DNA of 64,000 nt, taken from NCBI GenBank assembly GCA_023362775.1, contig JALMGJ010000011.1, forward strand, positions 23,238,001 to 23,302,000, in the 5' to 3' direction. Origin of the DNA: Charina bottae (Eukaryota > Chordata > Lepidosauria > Squamata > Charinaidae). The notes below the pieces were generated by a model, which was given only the letters and a program-made list of their open reading frames with translations, had not been told where the DNA came from and ran no database searches. This document shows positions 10,558-25,694 of the stretch, one piece after another. Both the position numbers and the translations under genes were made by a program. The number at the start of each line of letters is the position of its first letter. The first letter of the stretch is position 1.

Positions 10558-12199
10558 ACTACTAAAACTCTCATTATGTTTATCTATTTGTCTGTCTGTA
10601 TCCTCAAGTTAGCTCAAACGGTACATTATGCCGCAACAAATTTTGAATCAAGGTACCTAAAATCTGCTAACTTAAAGGATACGTTAAAAATCCGGGACCC
10701 ATTTCTCCTGTGGAACTGAAATTTCCGTGATGTTCAGACCAGTTTTATTCACAAAGGTGTGGCCATTGCAGCGTCCCCGCAGTCACATGATTGTGATTTC
10801 CAACGCTCCCTCTAGCTTCCCACAAGCAAAGTCAAGGGGGAAGCCGGTAGGAAATCAGAAGTGGCTCCCATTCCCACTGCTTTTTTGCCCGCCCGTTTCT
10901 GTTTATCATTCTATTTATCTGTTTAGGTAAGTCAATATTGACTTATTACTGAGGTTTGTTTGCCACTGCAATAATTTTTCTATTTATGATATATATTCAT
11001 AGATGATCACGGGACTGGGGTAGAAAAATATGGTCAGCCTAAAATTTAAAGTTTATTCTGGTCACATCAGACTGCACTGCCTTTCTTTCAAAGGATGACC
11101 CAACAGGTCACAGGGTTGTCTAGTTAGCAACTGAAAACCAAGGTCCAGGCTGGTAGTTGGTCTACTTTGGCTGTGTTTGCATATCCTACTTACACACGGT
11201 CAATTTACACAAGGTTTATTCAGTCTAATTGTTTGAATCGTGAATGGATGGCTTCGGGATACACACAACACGCTAAGCTAAAATGTGGGTTGCTGATTTG
11301 TGATTTAGGGTATTCTAGAAACACAGTTTGTCTCCCCTTGTCCTTTAAGGGCCTGGCTTGAGGAAAAAGGGAAAACTGCCTCTATCCTCTAAAGAAGCCG
11401 CCTTCTTTCCAGGAGATAGTCCTCTGAGATCTTCAGGACATGCAAAGAGACTGGCAAGGCAGTGGGAAGGCCGCCTCTCTCACTGCAGTGCCACCGACCG
11501 ACCGGCTGTTCAGCAAATCCACTGGCTGAATGTGCCGTTTGCAAACTGCGTCAGCTTCCTGAGAAGCCGAACTGCCGTCAGCAGAGTTTTTTTCTTGCTA
11601 CCCTCAGCAAAAAGCCCGGGTCCTCGGAGATTAAGCCAAAAGGGTGGGGAGATAACGGGTTGTAACCCAAAAGATGTCATTGGTTAAAAAGTCTAATTAA
11701 GGCAATCGAGCCCTAACCACAAGAGTGAAAAGCCCTAACTCAGCAAGGTGCAGGACTATTAGTGGCTTTTAATTAGCAATTAATAACTTCCATGCCTAGG
11801 TCCTGGTCTTTGCTGACGGATCAGTTATTAAACATAAAGGGTTAATGTGTGCGTGTGCGTGCGCGTGTGTGCGGGGGGGGGGGGTGGAGGAGAAGAAACC
11901 ACATTCCCCCAAGGCCCAACGTTTGTTAAGGCCTCCTCCTCCAGTCTCCTGTAGTCTCCCAGGCTCTGGAAATTAAATCAAGGCTACTGATGCAGAGCAG
12001 GCTGATACAGGGTCTTAGGGAGAGGCACTACTTTAAGACAGAGCTGGGTGCCTTGAATGTGTTGACGCCAGTTAATCCAGTCTGAACAAGTTTCCTGATT
12101 GAACGGAAATACTGCCGGGGAGTTCTGCACGTAGATCCTAACCGCCCGCCCCCGTGCCCGATTCCTGCCTCCCCACACACACTTTACAGCCCTGCTTGA
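10558..12199. other. Unassigned DNA
   Basis: Low-similarity noncoding sequence with one GT/poly-G run. A GC-moderate patch at 11360-11690 has open frames but no recognisable protein. Confidence 0.55.
11845..11883 (+). repeat. (GT)n and poly-G run
   Basis: Interrupted TGTGTGCG repeats followed by an 11-base G run. Confidence 0.85.
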
Positions 12200-12209
12200 T
12201 GCTGACTCA
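12200..12209. promoter_or_regulatory. MARE/ARE-like motif upstream of ferritin 1
   Basis: TGCTGACTCA is a near-consensus half of the Maf/NRF2 recognition element, about 2.8 kb before the ferritin 1 start. Mammalian ferritin genes have distal antioxidant elements, so the site is plausible, but a ten-base match alone is weak evidence. Confidence 0.3.
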
Positions 12210-12439
12210 TGGTGATGAAACACCGCAGCTTCATGTCCAGCACAACACGCAAAGCCTATCAGAAAAACAACATGGATTCTGTTGGGGTTTAAAAGGAGAG
12301 TAAGCTCTAGGGGGGCGTCAACAGGGAAAGGAGGGTAACTGAGGAGGTGGTCCTGGATGCAGGGTGGTTGCGAGATGCTGGGACTCATCCTGAATTAGAA
12401 TACCAAGACAGACCATTAGTCGAACTCATCTAGTATTGT

Positions 12440-12560
12440 TGATCGGGGCTAAGCTCGCGCAACATGGTACGGTCTGTTGAGCAAATCACAGTTGCCTGAA
12501 GTTGTGCAACATGCTAAGCCACAAACCATGGTTTGCAGACCACGATGACGGAGTCTAAGC
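12440..12560. repeat. AACCATGG-type dispersed repeat (weak)
   Basis: CATGCTAAGCCACAAACCATGGTTTGC has relatives at about 33535-33660 and 60650-60775 (TAAACCATGGTTTAAC, AAACCACAGTTTAT). Possibly an old repeat family; boundaries are unclear. Confidence 0.35.
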
Positions 12561-12729
12561 CAGAAACAAGAAAAAAAAAAAACAGCTTCGCATATGGCGT
12601 TAAATAAACCCACTTGCTGGTAGCAACTCTCCAACTTTACAAGTAGTTTGTCTACCTGAAGGGCTAAGTGCTGAAGCTTGGGGCTTCTCTTCTGTGTTCA
12701 AGCCATCAGCTCTTTTTCGAGCTACAGCC

Positions 12730-12818
12730 CAGGGCGTGGTCAAAAAAGTCAAGAGGCTGGCTAGGATGGCATCATACATAAAAAACACACAGAGCTTGAC
12801 TTTTTTGACCACGCCCTG
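12730..12818. repeat. Foldback, 24-bp arms
   Basis: Exact arms 12730-12753 and 12795-12818, with GGGCGTGGTCAAAAAAGTC inverted around a 41-bp loop. Confidence 0.9.
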
Positions 12819-13162
12819 CAGACACCCCTGCTACAGCCCCTTCCTATGTTCACTCAGAAGTCCTTCCAAACTGAATCCTCCTTCCTGATCAGTAGTCATG
12901 GATATTTGCAATGGGGACCAACAACAAGTGCCTCATGATGTGAACTGTGCCATTAAGGTACATTGCAATGCAAGGACTGAGTTGCTTCCTTTACATAAAG
13001 GTGTCACAGCATGTCTGTCATTTTGAAGTTATGGCTCAGGACAGATGGCACTCTTAGGACTTTTGCAGTCAAGGATCCAGCAAAGGGGGAGTTAATTGTG
13101 GGCGAACATCCAGGGCCTATTTCTTTAAAAGGCAATATATATTATTTAATATAGGCTAACAT

Positions 13163-13375
13163 GTGGCAAAGAGAGGACTCACTGGAAAAGACCCTGATGC
13201 TGGGAAAGACGGAAGGCAAAAGGAGAAGGGGACGGCAGAGGATGAGATGGTTAGATAGCATCACCGATGTGATGAACATGAACTTGAGTAAACTCCGGGA
13301 GACAGGGGAAGACAGGAAGGCCTGGCGTGCTATGGTCCATGAGGTCACGAAGAGTTGGACACGACTAAACGACTG

Positions 13376-13413
<38 letters not shown>

Positions 13414-13424
13414 AACGTGGCAAA
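13163..13424 (+). mobile_element. BovB/RTE LINE 3' end with (CAA)n tail
   Basis: A 5'-truncated copy encoding the last 70 residues of ORF2 (EDSLEKTLMLGKTEGKRRRG, MRWLDSITDV, KSWTRLND), then AACAAC repeats. Exact 8-bp flanks GTGGCAAA (13163-13170 and 13417-13424) are its target duplication. Confidence 0.88.
13377..13412 (+). repeat. (CAA)n microsatellite
   Basis: About twelve CAA units forming the 3' end of the BovB copy. Confidence 0.95.
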
Positions 13425-14834
13425 TCGACCCTGCTGTACTTGGGGTGGGGGGTGGGGGTCCAGGCCCTTTAAGGTAGACAAGGTTAAGAAACAGGCATGT
13501 TAGGAAAAGTTTTTACTGTGTAAGGTAGAATAATATAACCTTGAAACCTTGAACCTCTATCTTATACCAAACAAAATCAAAGCAGTGTTATTTTGAGTTT
13601 GTTTCTCACACTTTCCACTTTCTCAGGACTGAGCAATCTTTTCTGAAACTCCTTCCTTAATGGGTCCATCATTCCTTCCCCATTCCCAAGGCCCAGGCTA
13701 CACTCTTTCACAAGGGGCAACCTGTTGTTGTTGTTGTTTTGCCTGAGAAAAGGCTTAACATTGTTAAGAATGTTGCCTTAACATTCTGACAGGGCAACAC
13801 CATGCTTCCATACTATACAGGAAATGCACAGCGGATTACTAACAAAACAGGCAAGGCTAAAATGGGATGGGAGACACCACTTTGAATGCCTCTGGGTAAG
13901 AAATGAAAACAAAACAAAAATCCCTTCAGCATTGTGCCACACATGTAGATGTAAGTTATTTTATTTTTAACACAAGAAAAGTAGTACTGGGCTAAAGGCC
14001 TTTTACTAACTGATCCCTTCCTTGTTCCGTGCAGGGCCTGCTTAGCAGCGCTCTAAAGGTTGCCAACCAAAATGAAGCGCTAGGTATGACGTGTGATATA
14101 AATCTAAAATAAATAAATAAAGGTTGCCAACCAAGATTCAGCAAGACCTTCTCCTGCCTCTTTAACAAGAAACATGCACAAATCACTTGGGAACATGTTC
14201 AATAAGCAAAATTCCAACTGTTCTGTGTGTTCTCCATGTGTTTCTGCAGCCCTTCTGAAAGACGCCAAGGGAGTCAGGTAAACCTGTTCTTGCTTTTATG
14301 GCCTTGGAGCTAGACAAGGTCCCACAATGGCAAGTAGAAGGTCTGATCCCACAGCTGACAGACATCACCACCCCTGGCGTCAGCGAGAAAAACCCACTTT
14401 GCTCTTCCCCCAAGCGTTGGGCTAGGATGGGGCTTGAGCTGGGAGGCTGTCTGGTCTGGTGCCCTTCTGTTTTTATCTTTGTTTTCATGGGTTGTTGGGA
14501 GCCGCTTAGAATTATGATATGCGATAGGCGGCCATAGAAGTCTTGTAAATAAATAAATATAAAATAAATCCAACTGGTTAAAGATCTTCCTGTACTATAG
14601 CACCGCGGTGGTTAAGGATTTTGTTTCTCGCGTTGGCAACTTCTAGCGGGCCTTAGTCTGTTGCGAGAAAGCGTCTAGTCCTCAAGATGCCTCAGCAGTC
14701 GCCTTCATTTGCTCCCTGCATGCAGCTTTTCTGTCCAGATGAGCGAGTTCCGACGTTACGAGAGATGGAGCAAACTAACCGTTACGCCTCCCACCCAGCG
14801 CCCGGGAAAGGTGAGGGGACAGTCTGCACGCTAC
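13425..14834. other. Unassigned DNA leading into the ferritin 1 promoter
   Basis: Mostly unassigned. A retroposon-tail-like segment with AGGCGGC and AAATAAATAAAT lies at about 14480-14570. From about 14600 the sequence becomes CpG-rich, as expected for the promoter. Confidence 0.5.
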
Positions 14835-14844
14835 GTCACGTGAC
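14835..14844. promoter_or_regulatory. Palindromic E-box (GTCACGTGAC) in ferritin 1 promoter
   Basis: GTCACGTGAC is a perfect palindrome around CACGTG about 180 bp before the inferred start site. It matches the extended E-box used by USF and by MiT/TFE factors (CLEAR-type). Binding is inferred from the motif only. Confidence 0.4.
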
Positions 14845-14986
14845 TGGAGCCGGCGGGCGCTAGGACTGGCGGGCTCCCTTCCGGCCAGACTCCGCCTTTA
14901 GCAAACCTCCGGCCCGAGCTGGTGAGAGCGAGCGAGCGAGCGGTCGGTGGCGGCTGCGCACGTCCCTCTTGCCCGCTCAGCTGCTT

Positions 14987-14993
14987 TATAAAG
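14987..14993 (+). promoter_or_regulatory. TATA box, ferritin 1
   Basis: TATAAAG lies in GC-rich promoter DNA about 30 bp before the inferred transcription start near 15017 and 258 bp before the ATG. The spacing fits a TATA-driven ferritin promoter. Confidence 0.75.
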
Positions 14994-15021
14994 GGGAGCG
15001 AATCCCTTTGTCCCGCAGAGC

Positions 15022-15060
15022 CGGGTTCTTGCTTCAACAGTGTTTGAACGGAGCCGGTTC
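15022..15060 (+). promoter_or_regulatory. Iron-responsive element (IRE), ferritin 1 5'UTR
   Basis: The six-base loop CAGTGT (15038-15043) sits on a perfect five-pair upper stem, TTCAA (15033-15037) with TTGAA (15044-15048). The canonical unpaired C is at 15032 and a GC-rich lower stem follows. This matches the vertebrate ferritin IRE bound by IRP1/IRP2, which blocks translation when iron is low. It lies about 20 nt after the predicted cap site, close enough for cap-proximal repression. Confidence 0.93.
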
Positions 15061-15244
15061 CACCGTCTTCTTTCTCTCTCTTTTTCCCGCCTTGGATCAC
15101 CTCTTCACTCATCCCTTGAGTTGAAACAGACGAGGGAGCGACCGACTGCTAGCCGACCCTCCAGCAGGATCCCCTTGGGCCGGACGCCGACGCCGCCTGT
15201 TGCCCGACTGCCTCTGCATCTGCACCTTCCAGCCCACCGGAGAA

Positions 15245-18005
<2,761 letters not shown>

Positions 18006-18132
18006 TTTCACCTTCTCCCCAATTCCTGGGAGTCACTTCCCGTGAACCCACAAAAACCAGCCCACTTCCATAACTTTTGCTGTGCCCCAGTCAAGGAGGG
18101 CTCGTACCTGCCATCTCTGTTGGCATGCTTCC

Positions 18133-18138
18133 AATAAA
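18133..18138 (+). promoter_or_regulatory. Polyadenylation signal, ferritin 1
   Basis: AATAAA lies 128 nt after the stop codon. The sequence downstream (near 18160) is GT-rich, as expected after a cleavage site. Confidence 0.8.
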
Positions 18139-18599
18139 AAAGGGTTCACCTGTTTTACATTTGTGTCTGTCTGAGCTTATGTACATAGAAACACTTGTTA
18201 TTTTCTATGCGTGGAGTTTCATGAAGGCTGGCCTCTAGCAGTAATGAAGTTACATTGTTTGAAATCTTAACGAGCTGAAATGCTGCTTAGAAGCCGCCTC
18301 TGCACAATGGAGGATGGAATTTTTAGGTGGCAGGCATGTGCTTTGTTTCTGAACTGTATTCTACTGAAGCCTTTTCTTGATGCCTGTGTAGCCCTAGGCT
18401 GCAATGATTTCTTGTCTTGTACACAATGGGGTGTGTTTGTACAGTAACCTAATTTATACTGCAGCTATTAGGTGGCAAGTTATACCCATCCTATTTTCTG
18501 ATTCTTTGGGCTAACCTGTAAATCCATCATTTGTGCTTTTGTACTGGATCTTACCATACTAAAGTGGGAGAATGAAGGAAAACAAATCTATATAAGTCA

Positions 18600-18817
18600 A
18601 CACTCGCCCCGTTCTTGCCAACCTAGCAATTCGAAAGCATGCAAATGTAAGTAGATTAATAGGTACCACTTCGGTGGGTAGGTAACAGCGTTCCACGTGC
18701 ATCATGCTGGCCACATGACCGTGGAAGTGTCTTCGGACAACGCTGGCTCTTCGGCTAAGAAACAGATAAGCACTGGCCCCCAGAGTCGGACACGGCTGTG
18801 CAGGGGAAAACCTTTAC
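18600..18817 (+). mobile_element. tRNA-derived SINE, 5' truncated
   Basis: Only the body and tail are present, from CACTCGCCCC to the AACCTTTAC end. It lies 460 bp after the ferritin 1 polyadenylation signal. Confidence 0.82.
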
Positions 18818-21800
18818 ATATAGTGCTGCCTGCAACGTCACTAATGCTATTCAGGTTCTGCTGCAACAAATCCCTTAATGTTCACTTTTCTTGAGTAATT
18901 GTTAACGTGGTTGGCAAATTGAGAAGACAATTTCTAACCCATATTGTGCACAGCAAATACTTGTAGTCTGCTCCACACAATACCATCACAAGTAGATATA
19001 CAGACAGACTGGAAATAAAGCTGGATCATATGACCCAATATGCAGAAAAATTAAACGGGAGGTGGGAAATACCAAACTTTATGCCATCCATTGCTCAAGC
19101 TATTTTGCTCATCTGTGACTGCCTCCCCGCACCTCCATTCCATTAAAGAATATATAAGTTGCTGGGACAGCTTGTGTACCTTTGCTGTGAAAGGGACCCA
19201 CCCACTTCCTGTACATCTGGACTTCAACTTAGAGGGACCCATTTAATAATTGGCCTGAACAAAGGACCGCTTTATGTTGTTTCTAGGGTTCTAATGATGC
19301 TCTTGATTACAGCTTAATTACTGAAATATTTTAAAACCTGAAGGCAAAAAAGGAATGAACATCAGTAGGGCACGTTAAGATTTTATTATAAAGGAAAGCA
19401 AGCCTCAAAGACCTGTGGTGTGACAAAGTATGTTTGGAAGTTTGTTCTGGTAATTTAAGAGGGGAACATAAATTCTATGTAGCCCTGATGGAAGCTTATG
19501 AAATTCTGAATTGTATGGAGAAGGACAATTTTCTCTTTTTTCTTATTAGAACTTGGGCATCATCCCTGAAACTGATGGGCAGTAAGTGTAGGATCAAAAA
19601 TGTATCTTCAAACAGTGCACAAGTAATATATCCAGCTATTACCTTTCACAGTTATAGAAGGCCTTAAACTAGAGAAATTAATGAAGAATGAGCATACTAT
19701 TGGTTAATAGGCTGATTGCAACATCCACAGGCAATGTAACTGAATACCACAGATGGAAGACAAATTGCAAGGGAGGCTATTTAATGCTTGAATTTCAAGG
19801 AGCTCGAGTCCGGTCCTTTATGAAGGCCCCCAAATGCTACCATTTTAGAAGAGAAAGGGAGTAGGTTTAGCTAAAATTTGAGGGAGTGAGATGTGTTACT
19901 TATTCATTAGGCCTACCCAGGCTTTCTACTCAGAAATGATTATTGGATGGCTTTCATATACTGCTTTTGTGGTTCCAGATAAAGCTGGCTGCAGACAGAG
20001 ATAGTGTGCTGGGCTAGATATGTGGGGATGCCAGTGAAGCACTGCACTGTGGGTTGGTTCTTTTCATGTTGCTCTCCAACCAAAGCATACTCCGTTCCAG
20101 AATATTCCATTCTTTCCCCCTCCTCTTATGGTCCCTTTCATAGATACACACTGTAATATATTCAGACCTTACTGGATGGTTCGTGGTCCTGCTAAAATTT
20201 TACCTTTTTTATAGATACATATACTTCTGTACTTAAACCACTCTTTCAGTTCCTCAAAAGCTGCTAATACTTCCTTCTTATGTACTAATGGTGCCATTTT
20301 GCCTATTTAAGGATCTTCATTCACTCCTGAACTCTGGAAATGGAGGGAAACGTTTGAGACCTCGTCTGCTGAATCAACTTTCGCTTTGGATCCATTTCTC
20401 CCTCATTCTTGGCTCTCCATCTTGACACAGCTTGGTTGCAGCATGGCTGCTAACTTCTAACTCGATTTCAAGTAATAAATGGTATTTTTAGAAGGCTTCT
20501 TATGCCCAGGAAGAGAGGAGAAATATGTAGTTAGGATCATCAGATTAATTTTTTTTTAAGTTTTAAATTATTTCTCTCATGGAAAAACATGAAACAGCAG
20601 AAGGCATGAGAGAAATGACAGAGAAACTGCATGGACTTAACAAAAGTTATTGTATCAAGTAATCTAGGCTATGTCCGTTCAAACTTATGGTTTTCCACAT
20701 AATGTTCGTCTCTCGTCTCTAGCCAGCATGGCCTAAGCCAAAAACAATGGATGCCAAACTCTTCCAGATAAGACCATAACCATAACAAAATTAATGGCTG
20801 AAGAAAATCAGAACAATGGCGATTGGATTGCTTGGGCCCTGGAACTGCCTAAAGATTCTGGGGGTTGATGCCAGACCCGGTTCTCAGTCATAAGGAGCAG
20901 GACTAGCCAAAAGCATTTCCCACTTCATGTGAAAGACCGCATGTGCTCACACTACCCACTCCACATGCAGGATCCGATAAGCTAGTGGTTGGTTCATCAT
21001 TGGTGACTGGACAGTATTTGGTGCAAGATGGGCCTCATGATATGTGCGCATGCACACATACACAAACCACTGTTCTTCAAGACTGGGGCAAACAGAGAAG
21101 GGCCAGGAGGAATCAGTGGCTCTTTCCACATATTTCAGTATCTGCCCCCAGCTTTAACTGGGCCTAAAGACGAAGCCACTATGCTGGATAGAGGGCTCCT
21201 ACATTTCAGGGTCTTTAGGGGATTAGTTGCTCCAGGAACCTTATGAGGCCACCCACCAAAAAAGTTGTTTTGTCTTCACCCCACCATGATCCTCAAAAAA
21301 TTGCATCTCCTCCAATTAAAAGGAAACAGGGAGGAGTGATGTGAAAAAAAATCTTTGCCTGAAAGCCTTGAAAGTAGCTACCATTCAGAGTAGGCAACAC
21401 TGAATCTAAAGAGACAAAAATTGTGAAGTGACTGGCAGCTATTCCTATATAGCAAAACACCCACCCAACTGTGTCCTCAAGAACACACTGTTAAAAGCCT
21501 TCCCCTAAATGTTGCCTTTTAGGCAAGTTGGATTACAATTCATAGCAAATTCTAGCTTGCATGACAGGAGGTGTGCCAGTGATAAAATTCCTAGAATTAC
21601 TGTTCTTTGCACAATGTATCATGCTTATCTCCCGTGGACTCTATCAGCTGGGGAACAATACATATTGTCAACTAAACCAATTACATTCTTTCCCTCCCAT
21701 TTCTCTTCTCTTTCATCTACTTTTTATCCTTCCGTCAGCCTTGTAAAAGAATATGTGAACTCAGAGCCACTGTTTTTATTTTGCTTTCTCAAAGAAATTC

Positions 21801-22079
21801 ATGGGGTTTAAGAAGAACAAAAGGAAAAGATCTCTGCCAATATTCCTTGGACAGTCTTTCCAGAGTCTGATAGACAAACTTACTCAACTCTATAAAAAAA
21901 ACTCCATTAAACTCTACTCTTAAACTGTACTCTTTGTTTGCAAATGTAACTGCACAAATCAATAATCAACTCTCATGGATATAATATTTCACAGCACAAA
22001 TACCTTTCCAATATGCTATAAATCATTATATATCTGGAACAGAACACAGTCACAGAAGGTTGTGTTTGATAATTAAAGT
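18818..22079. other. Unassigned intergenic DNA
   Basis: About 3.3 kb between SINE copies. No exon, repeat family or RNA gene is recognised. Confidence 0.6.
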
Positions 22080-22401
22080 AAAGGTAAAGGTTTTCCCCTG
22101 CACAGTCATGTCCAACTCCAGGGGCCGGTGCTCCGTTTCTTAGCCGAAGAGCCAGCATTGTCCGAAGATGCTTCTGCGGTCATGTGGCTGGCATGACGCG
22201 CGTGGAACGCTGTTACCTACCCACCAAAGTGGTATCTATTCATCTACTTGCATTTGCATGCTTTCGAATTGCTAGGTTGGCAAGAGCTGGGGCGAGTGCG
22301 GGAGCTCACTCCGTCACGCGGCGCTCGGGTCTCAAACCTCCGAACTTGCAATCTTCCAATCGACAAGCCTGGCGTCTTACCTGCTGAGCCACCACGCTCC
22401 T
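22080..22401 (-). mobile_element. tRNA-derived SINE, full-length
   Basis: Same family, reverse orientation, with head and tail present. Confidence 0.85.
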
Positions 22402-23021
22402 CCACAAAGTAAGGAGGGATGCTAATGATGTGTACTGTATAGGTTAGGACCTGGTGACACTGCCTTGGTTTGTAGCCTTACATTCCACTGAGCATGTGAC
22501 TTTTTTCAGGAGAAAAAAGATACTTGTGGCTCTTTCTCTCAAGTTTAGATCCCAGAAACATTGTTAATGACAAGGAGATATTGTTTTTGGATGATGTATG
22601 CTTTGAAAAAATTAAGTTTCTGGCCTTTGGGGAGGCTGGCAAAAGGCTGAAAAACTGGCTTGAAATCAACTGGAGATGATTTAATTTGGATTCTTGCTGT
22701 GAACAGGGAGTTAGCTTCACTAATCTCTATCCCTTCTCAACTCCGTGATTCTCTGGGAAGACAGGAGTTGACAAGAAAAGGTCGGGCAGATAATAAAATT
22801 TGCAGGTAACAAACTTGTATAAACTGCATAGCTTGTCAAGAAATGAACTATTTTTTTAAAAAAATTGCCAGGGTCAAAAGACTGAACATATATGCTGTTA
22901 CACCGATGAAGTTGGTAAGTTCTCAAGGCTCACGTAATTAAAAATGCAACAGTTTAGAGTGGTCAGTACTGGGTCCCCATGCAAGGAGTAATTCAATCCT
23001 GAGAACAAGGTTTGAAGCCTA
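22402..23021. other. Unassigned DNA
   Basis: AT-rich, nothing recognised. Confidence 0.6.
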
Positions 23022-23462
23022 GTTTGTTGTTGTTATTTATCCATTCAATCGTGTCTGATTCTCGGAGACTGCCTGGACAAGTCCCTGAAGTTTTCTTGGT
23101 TAGCTTTTTCAGAAGTGGTTTGCCATTGCCTCCTTCCTAGGGCTGAGAGAGTGACTGGCCCAAGGTCAGCCAGCTGGCTTCGTGCCTAAGTTGGGACTAG
23201 AACTCTCAGTCTCCTGGTTTGCCATTGGCTCCTTCCTAGGGCTGAGAGACAGGGACTGGCCCAAGGTCACCCAGCCGGCTTTCGTGCCTAAGGCGGGACT
23301 AGAACTCTCAGTCTCCTGGTTTGCCATTGGCTCCTTCCTAGGGCTGAGAGACAGGGACTGGCCCAAGGTCAGCCAGCTGGCTTCGTGCCTAAGGTGGGAC
23401 TAGAACTCATGGCCTCCTGGTTTCTAGCCTGATGCCTTAACCACCACACCAAACTGGTTCTC
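23022..23462 (-). mobile_element. Sauria-type SINE, three internal modules, BovB-type tail
   Basis: Minus-strand copy whose internal 101-102-bp module repeats about three times (unit starts near 23195, 23297 and 23398 on the plus strand). Its 3' tail, at the low-coordinate end, includes GAATCAGACACGATTGAATGG, like the BovB 3' end. Confidence 0.8.
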
Positions 23463-24516
23463 AGTTTATTATATTACACTCCCTCAATTGGCAAATAGCT
23501 TTGCTGTAGAGTCAATCTGCACAGGTTTGCAAAGGGAGTGTCAAAGGGAAGGCCATTCATGTATTGATTATTTTATATTTCATATTTATTATGCTCTATG
23601 TTTTTTATTGTAATGCGATGTGAATGTGCCATACAATAAATAATAAATACTTTAAAAATCTAGAAATGAGAGAAAAACACCACACAGCCAGTTGCCAGAC
23701 AGATGAGATAAATATAATGCTGGAGAATTTGAAAACAATCTCAAGTTGAGTTAAATGGGAATTTCCAGAATCTGCTACAAATATAATCATGAAAATAAGT
23801 CAAGCCATATACAGTATATAGGAAAACCCCCCTTTACATGCACAGGCTTATAAAATGTGCAATGTAAATGCTACAGTACATTTTCAGTTTTGATAATAGT
23901 GTGTCAAGAACCTCAGAAACTGAAAGTTTAAGAACAGTCTGTTAGAAATCTGGATTTGAAAGGGAAAAAAACGATTCAGAGCACTCATAGGGGCACTTCC
24001 CACCTGTTGGCACATCCTTAAAAATATTTTCCCAGGATCATCTCCCTATCGCCATGGGAACCAGGAAAAGGTGTGATTTCTTAAAGGAGTTGTTTACAGG
24101 TGTGATGCTTTTGCTGTAAATCACCTTTTTCCCTTTGAACCTGTATCTCTGCACACCTTAATCAAGAACAAGTCATATGATAGTAATTTTGTGTAAATTT
24201 ACACATTCATTGTGCCAGAGCAATAAAGAACTGCAACTCACTATCTAGCAAAATCTTCTGAACATCGTTATAAAGCAGTAACTACATGATACACTATTTT
24301 ATTCTTATTATTATACTCCAATGCTCAGGGTTATTGGCAAATAATTACAAGACAGGTTCCTCTTTTAGGAAGTTACAAATGAAAATTCAAGAGGAAAAAA
24401 ACAACAGAGATAGGACAGAAATTAGGAGTAAACAGAGCAAGACATAAATTATCCTCATCCCACTCTGCATTTATTCACAAAAATATAGATCATATATAGA
24501 CAGATAGAGGTAGATA
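23463..24516. other. Unassigned DNA
   Basis: AT-rich intergenic sequence with no recognised feature. Confidence 0.6.
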
Positions 24517-24524
24517 CCTTAAAC

Positions 24525-25175
24525 CAGAGCTTTCCAAACTGTGTGTCAGGACACGTTAGTGTGTCGGCTGCAGTGTCTGGGTGTGTCCCGGCTGCTGCTG
24601 CCTCCGAACCCTGCCAGGATTCCATGCAGGTCCTAGTGCCTGCCTTGTGCCTGGCTGCCTCCAAACCTGCTGTGATTCCGCGCAGGTCCTAGTGCCTGCC
24701 TTGTGCCTGGCTGCCTCCAAACCTGCTGTGATTCCGCACAGGTCCTAGTGCCTGCCTTGTGCGCTGCTGCCTCCAAACCTGCTGTGATTCCGCACAGGTC
24801 CTAGTGCCTGCCTTGTGCCTGGCTGCCTCCAAACCTGCTGTGATTCCGCACAGGTCCTAGTGCCTGCCTTGTGCGCTGCTGCCTCCAAACCTGCTGTGAT
24901 TCCGCACAGGTCCTAGTGCCTGCCTTGTGCCTGGCTGCCTCCAAACCTGCTGTGATTCCGCGCAGGTCCTAGTGCCTGCCTTGTGCCTGGCTGCCTCCAA
25001 ACCTGCTGTGATTCCGCGCAGGTCCTAGTGCCTGCCTTGTGCCTTGCTGCCTCCAAACCTGCTGTGATTCCGCGCAGGTCCTAGTGCCTGCCTTGTGCCC
25101 TGCTGTAAGAGTGTGTCGCGAAATGATGCATGTCTAAAAAGTGTGTCACCAACATGAAAAGTTTGGAAAGCTCTG
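24525..25175. mobile_element. hAT MITE carrying a 56-bp minisatellite
   Basis: Ends CAGAGCTTTCCAAACTGTG and TTTGGAAAGCTCTG. Exact 8-bp duplication CCTTAAAC (24517-24524 and 25176-25183). Confidence 0.9.
24600..25105 (+). repeat. 56-bp minisatellite, about nine units
   Basis: The unit contains CTGCCTCCAAACCTGCTG and AGGTCCTAGTGCCTGCCTTG. Eight units repeat at exactly 56-bp spacing from about 24664, after a degenerate first one. Unit ends partly alternate GCCTGG and GCGCTG, suggesting 112-bp duplication steps. Confidence 0.93.
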
Positions 25176-25183
25176 CCTTAAAC

Positions 25184-25694
25184 ACTTCAGTCAGCAGCAA
25201 AAGTAACTTTAGGTGCCTAAGAAGCTATTCGCCACCTTAAATGCTGACTTATTTCTCTTTTAAATTTTATCTGCAAACCACAACCTTGCCTTTCCTTCCA
25301 CACAGATCTAGTTTGCCCCTCTTCCTGGGCACATACACCTCATACCATGTACAGCCTTCCTGATTCATTTGAGTATTATAGGCTGTCAGCATATCAAGAC
25401 TGGCCAGGTATTTCCTAGGCAACCTACATTAATAGTCTTATCTGGAGAAATCCGATAGGAAGCCTATCATATTGCAGTATGCAAGGGCAGTTCAGTTATC
25501 GCCTAATTTTTCCTTATTTAACACTTTGTGAGGAAAAATACAGGAGGAGAAGGATCATAAATGGAAGACAATATCTTGACAGCACATAAACCTCAGTGAA
25601 TGAATCAGGACGATTGAGCAATAACAGTCTAATGAAAAAAATGATTGTACATTATAGATTCTCAAATTTGGAATTTCTTCCCTTCATATATTGT
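25184..25694. other. Unassigned DNA between two hAT MITEs
   Basis: About 500 bp with no recognised feature. Confidence 0.6.

Noticed and set aside
11358..11687. Possible exon of an upstream gene such as BAX, the usual FTL neighbour
   Set aside because: No protein similarity could be recognised and no convincing splice frame was found.
15200..15244. In-frame ATG upstream of the ferritin 1 start (15200)
   Set aside because: It would add 15 residues absent from ferritins. The 15245 ATG has a better context and gives the conserved N-terminus.
24600..25105. CRISPR-like or other regularly spaced array
   Set aside because: Units are directly contiguous 56-bp copies with no unique spacers, inside a eukaryotic transposon.
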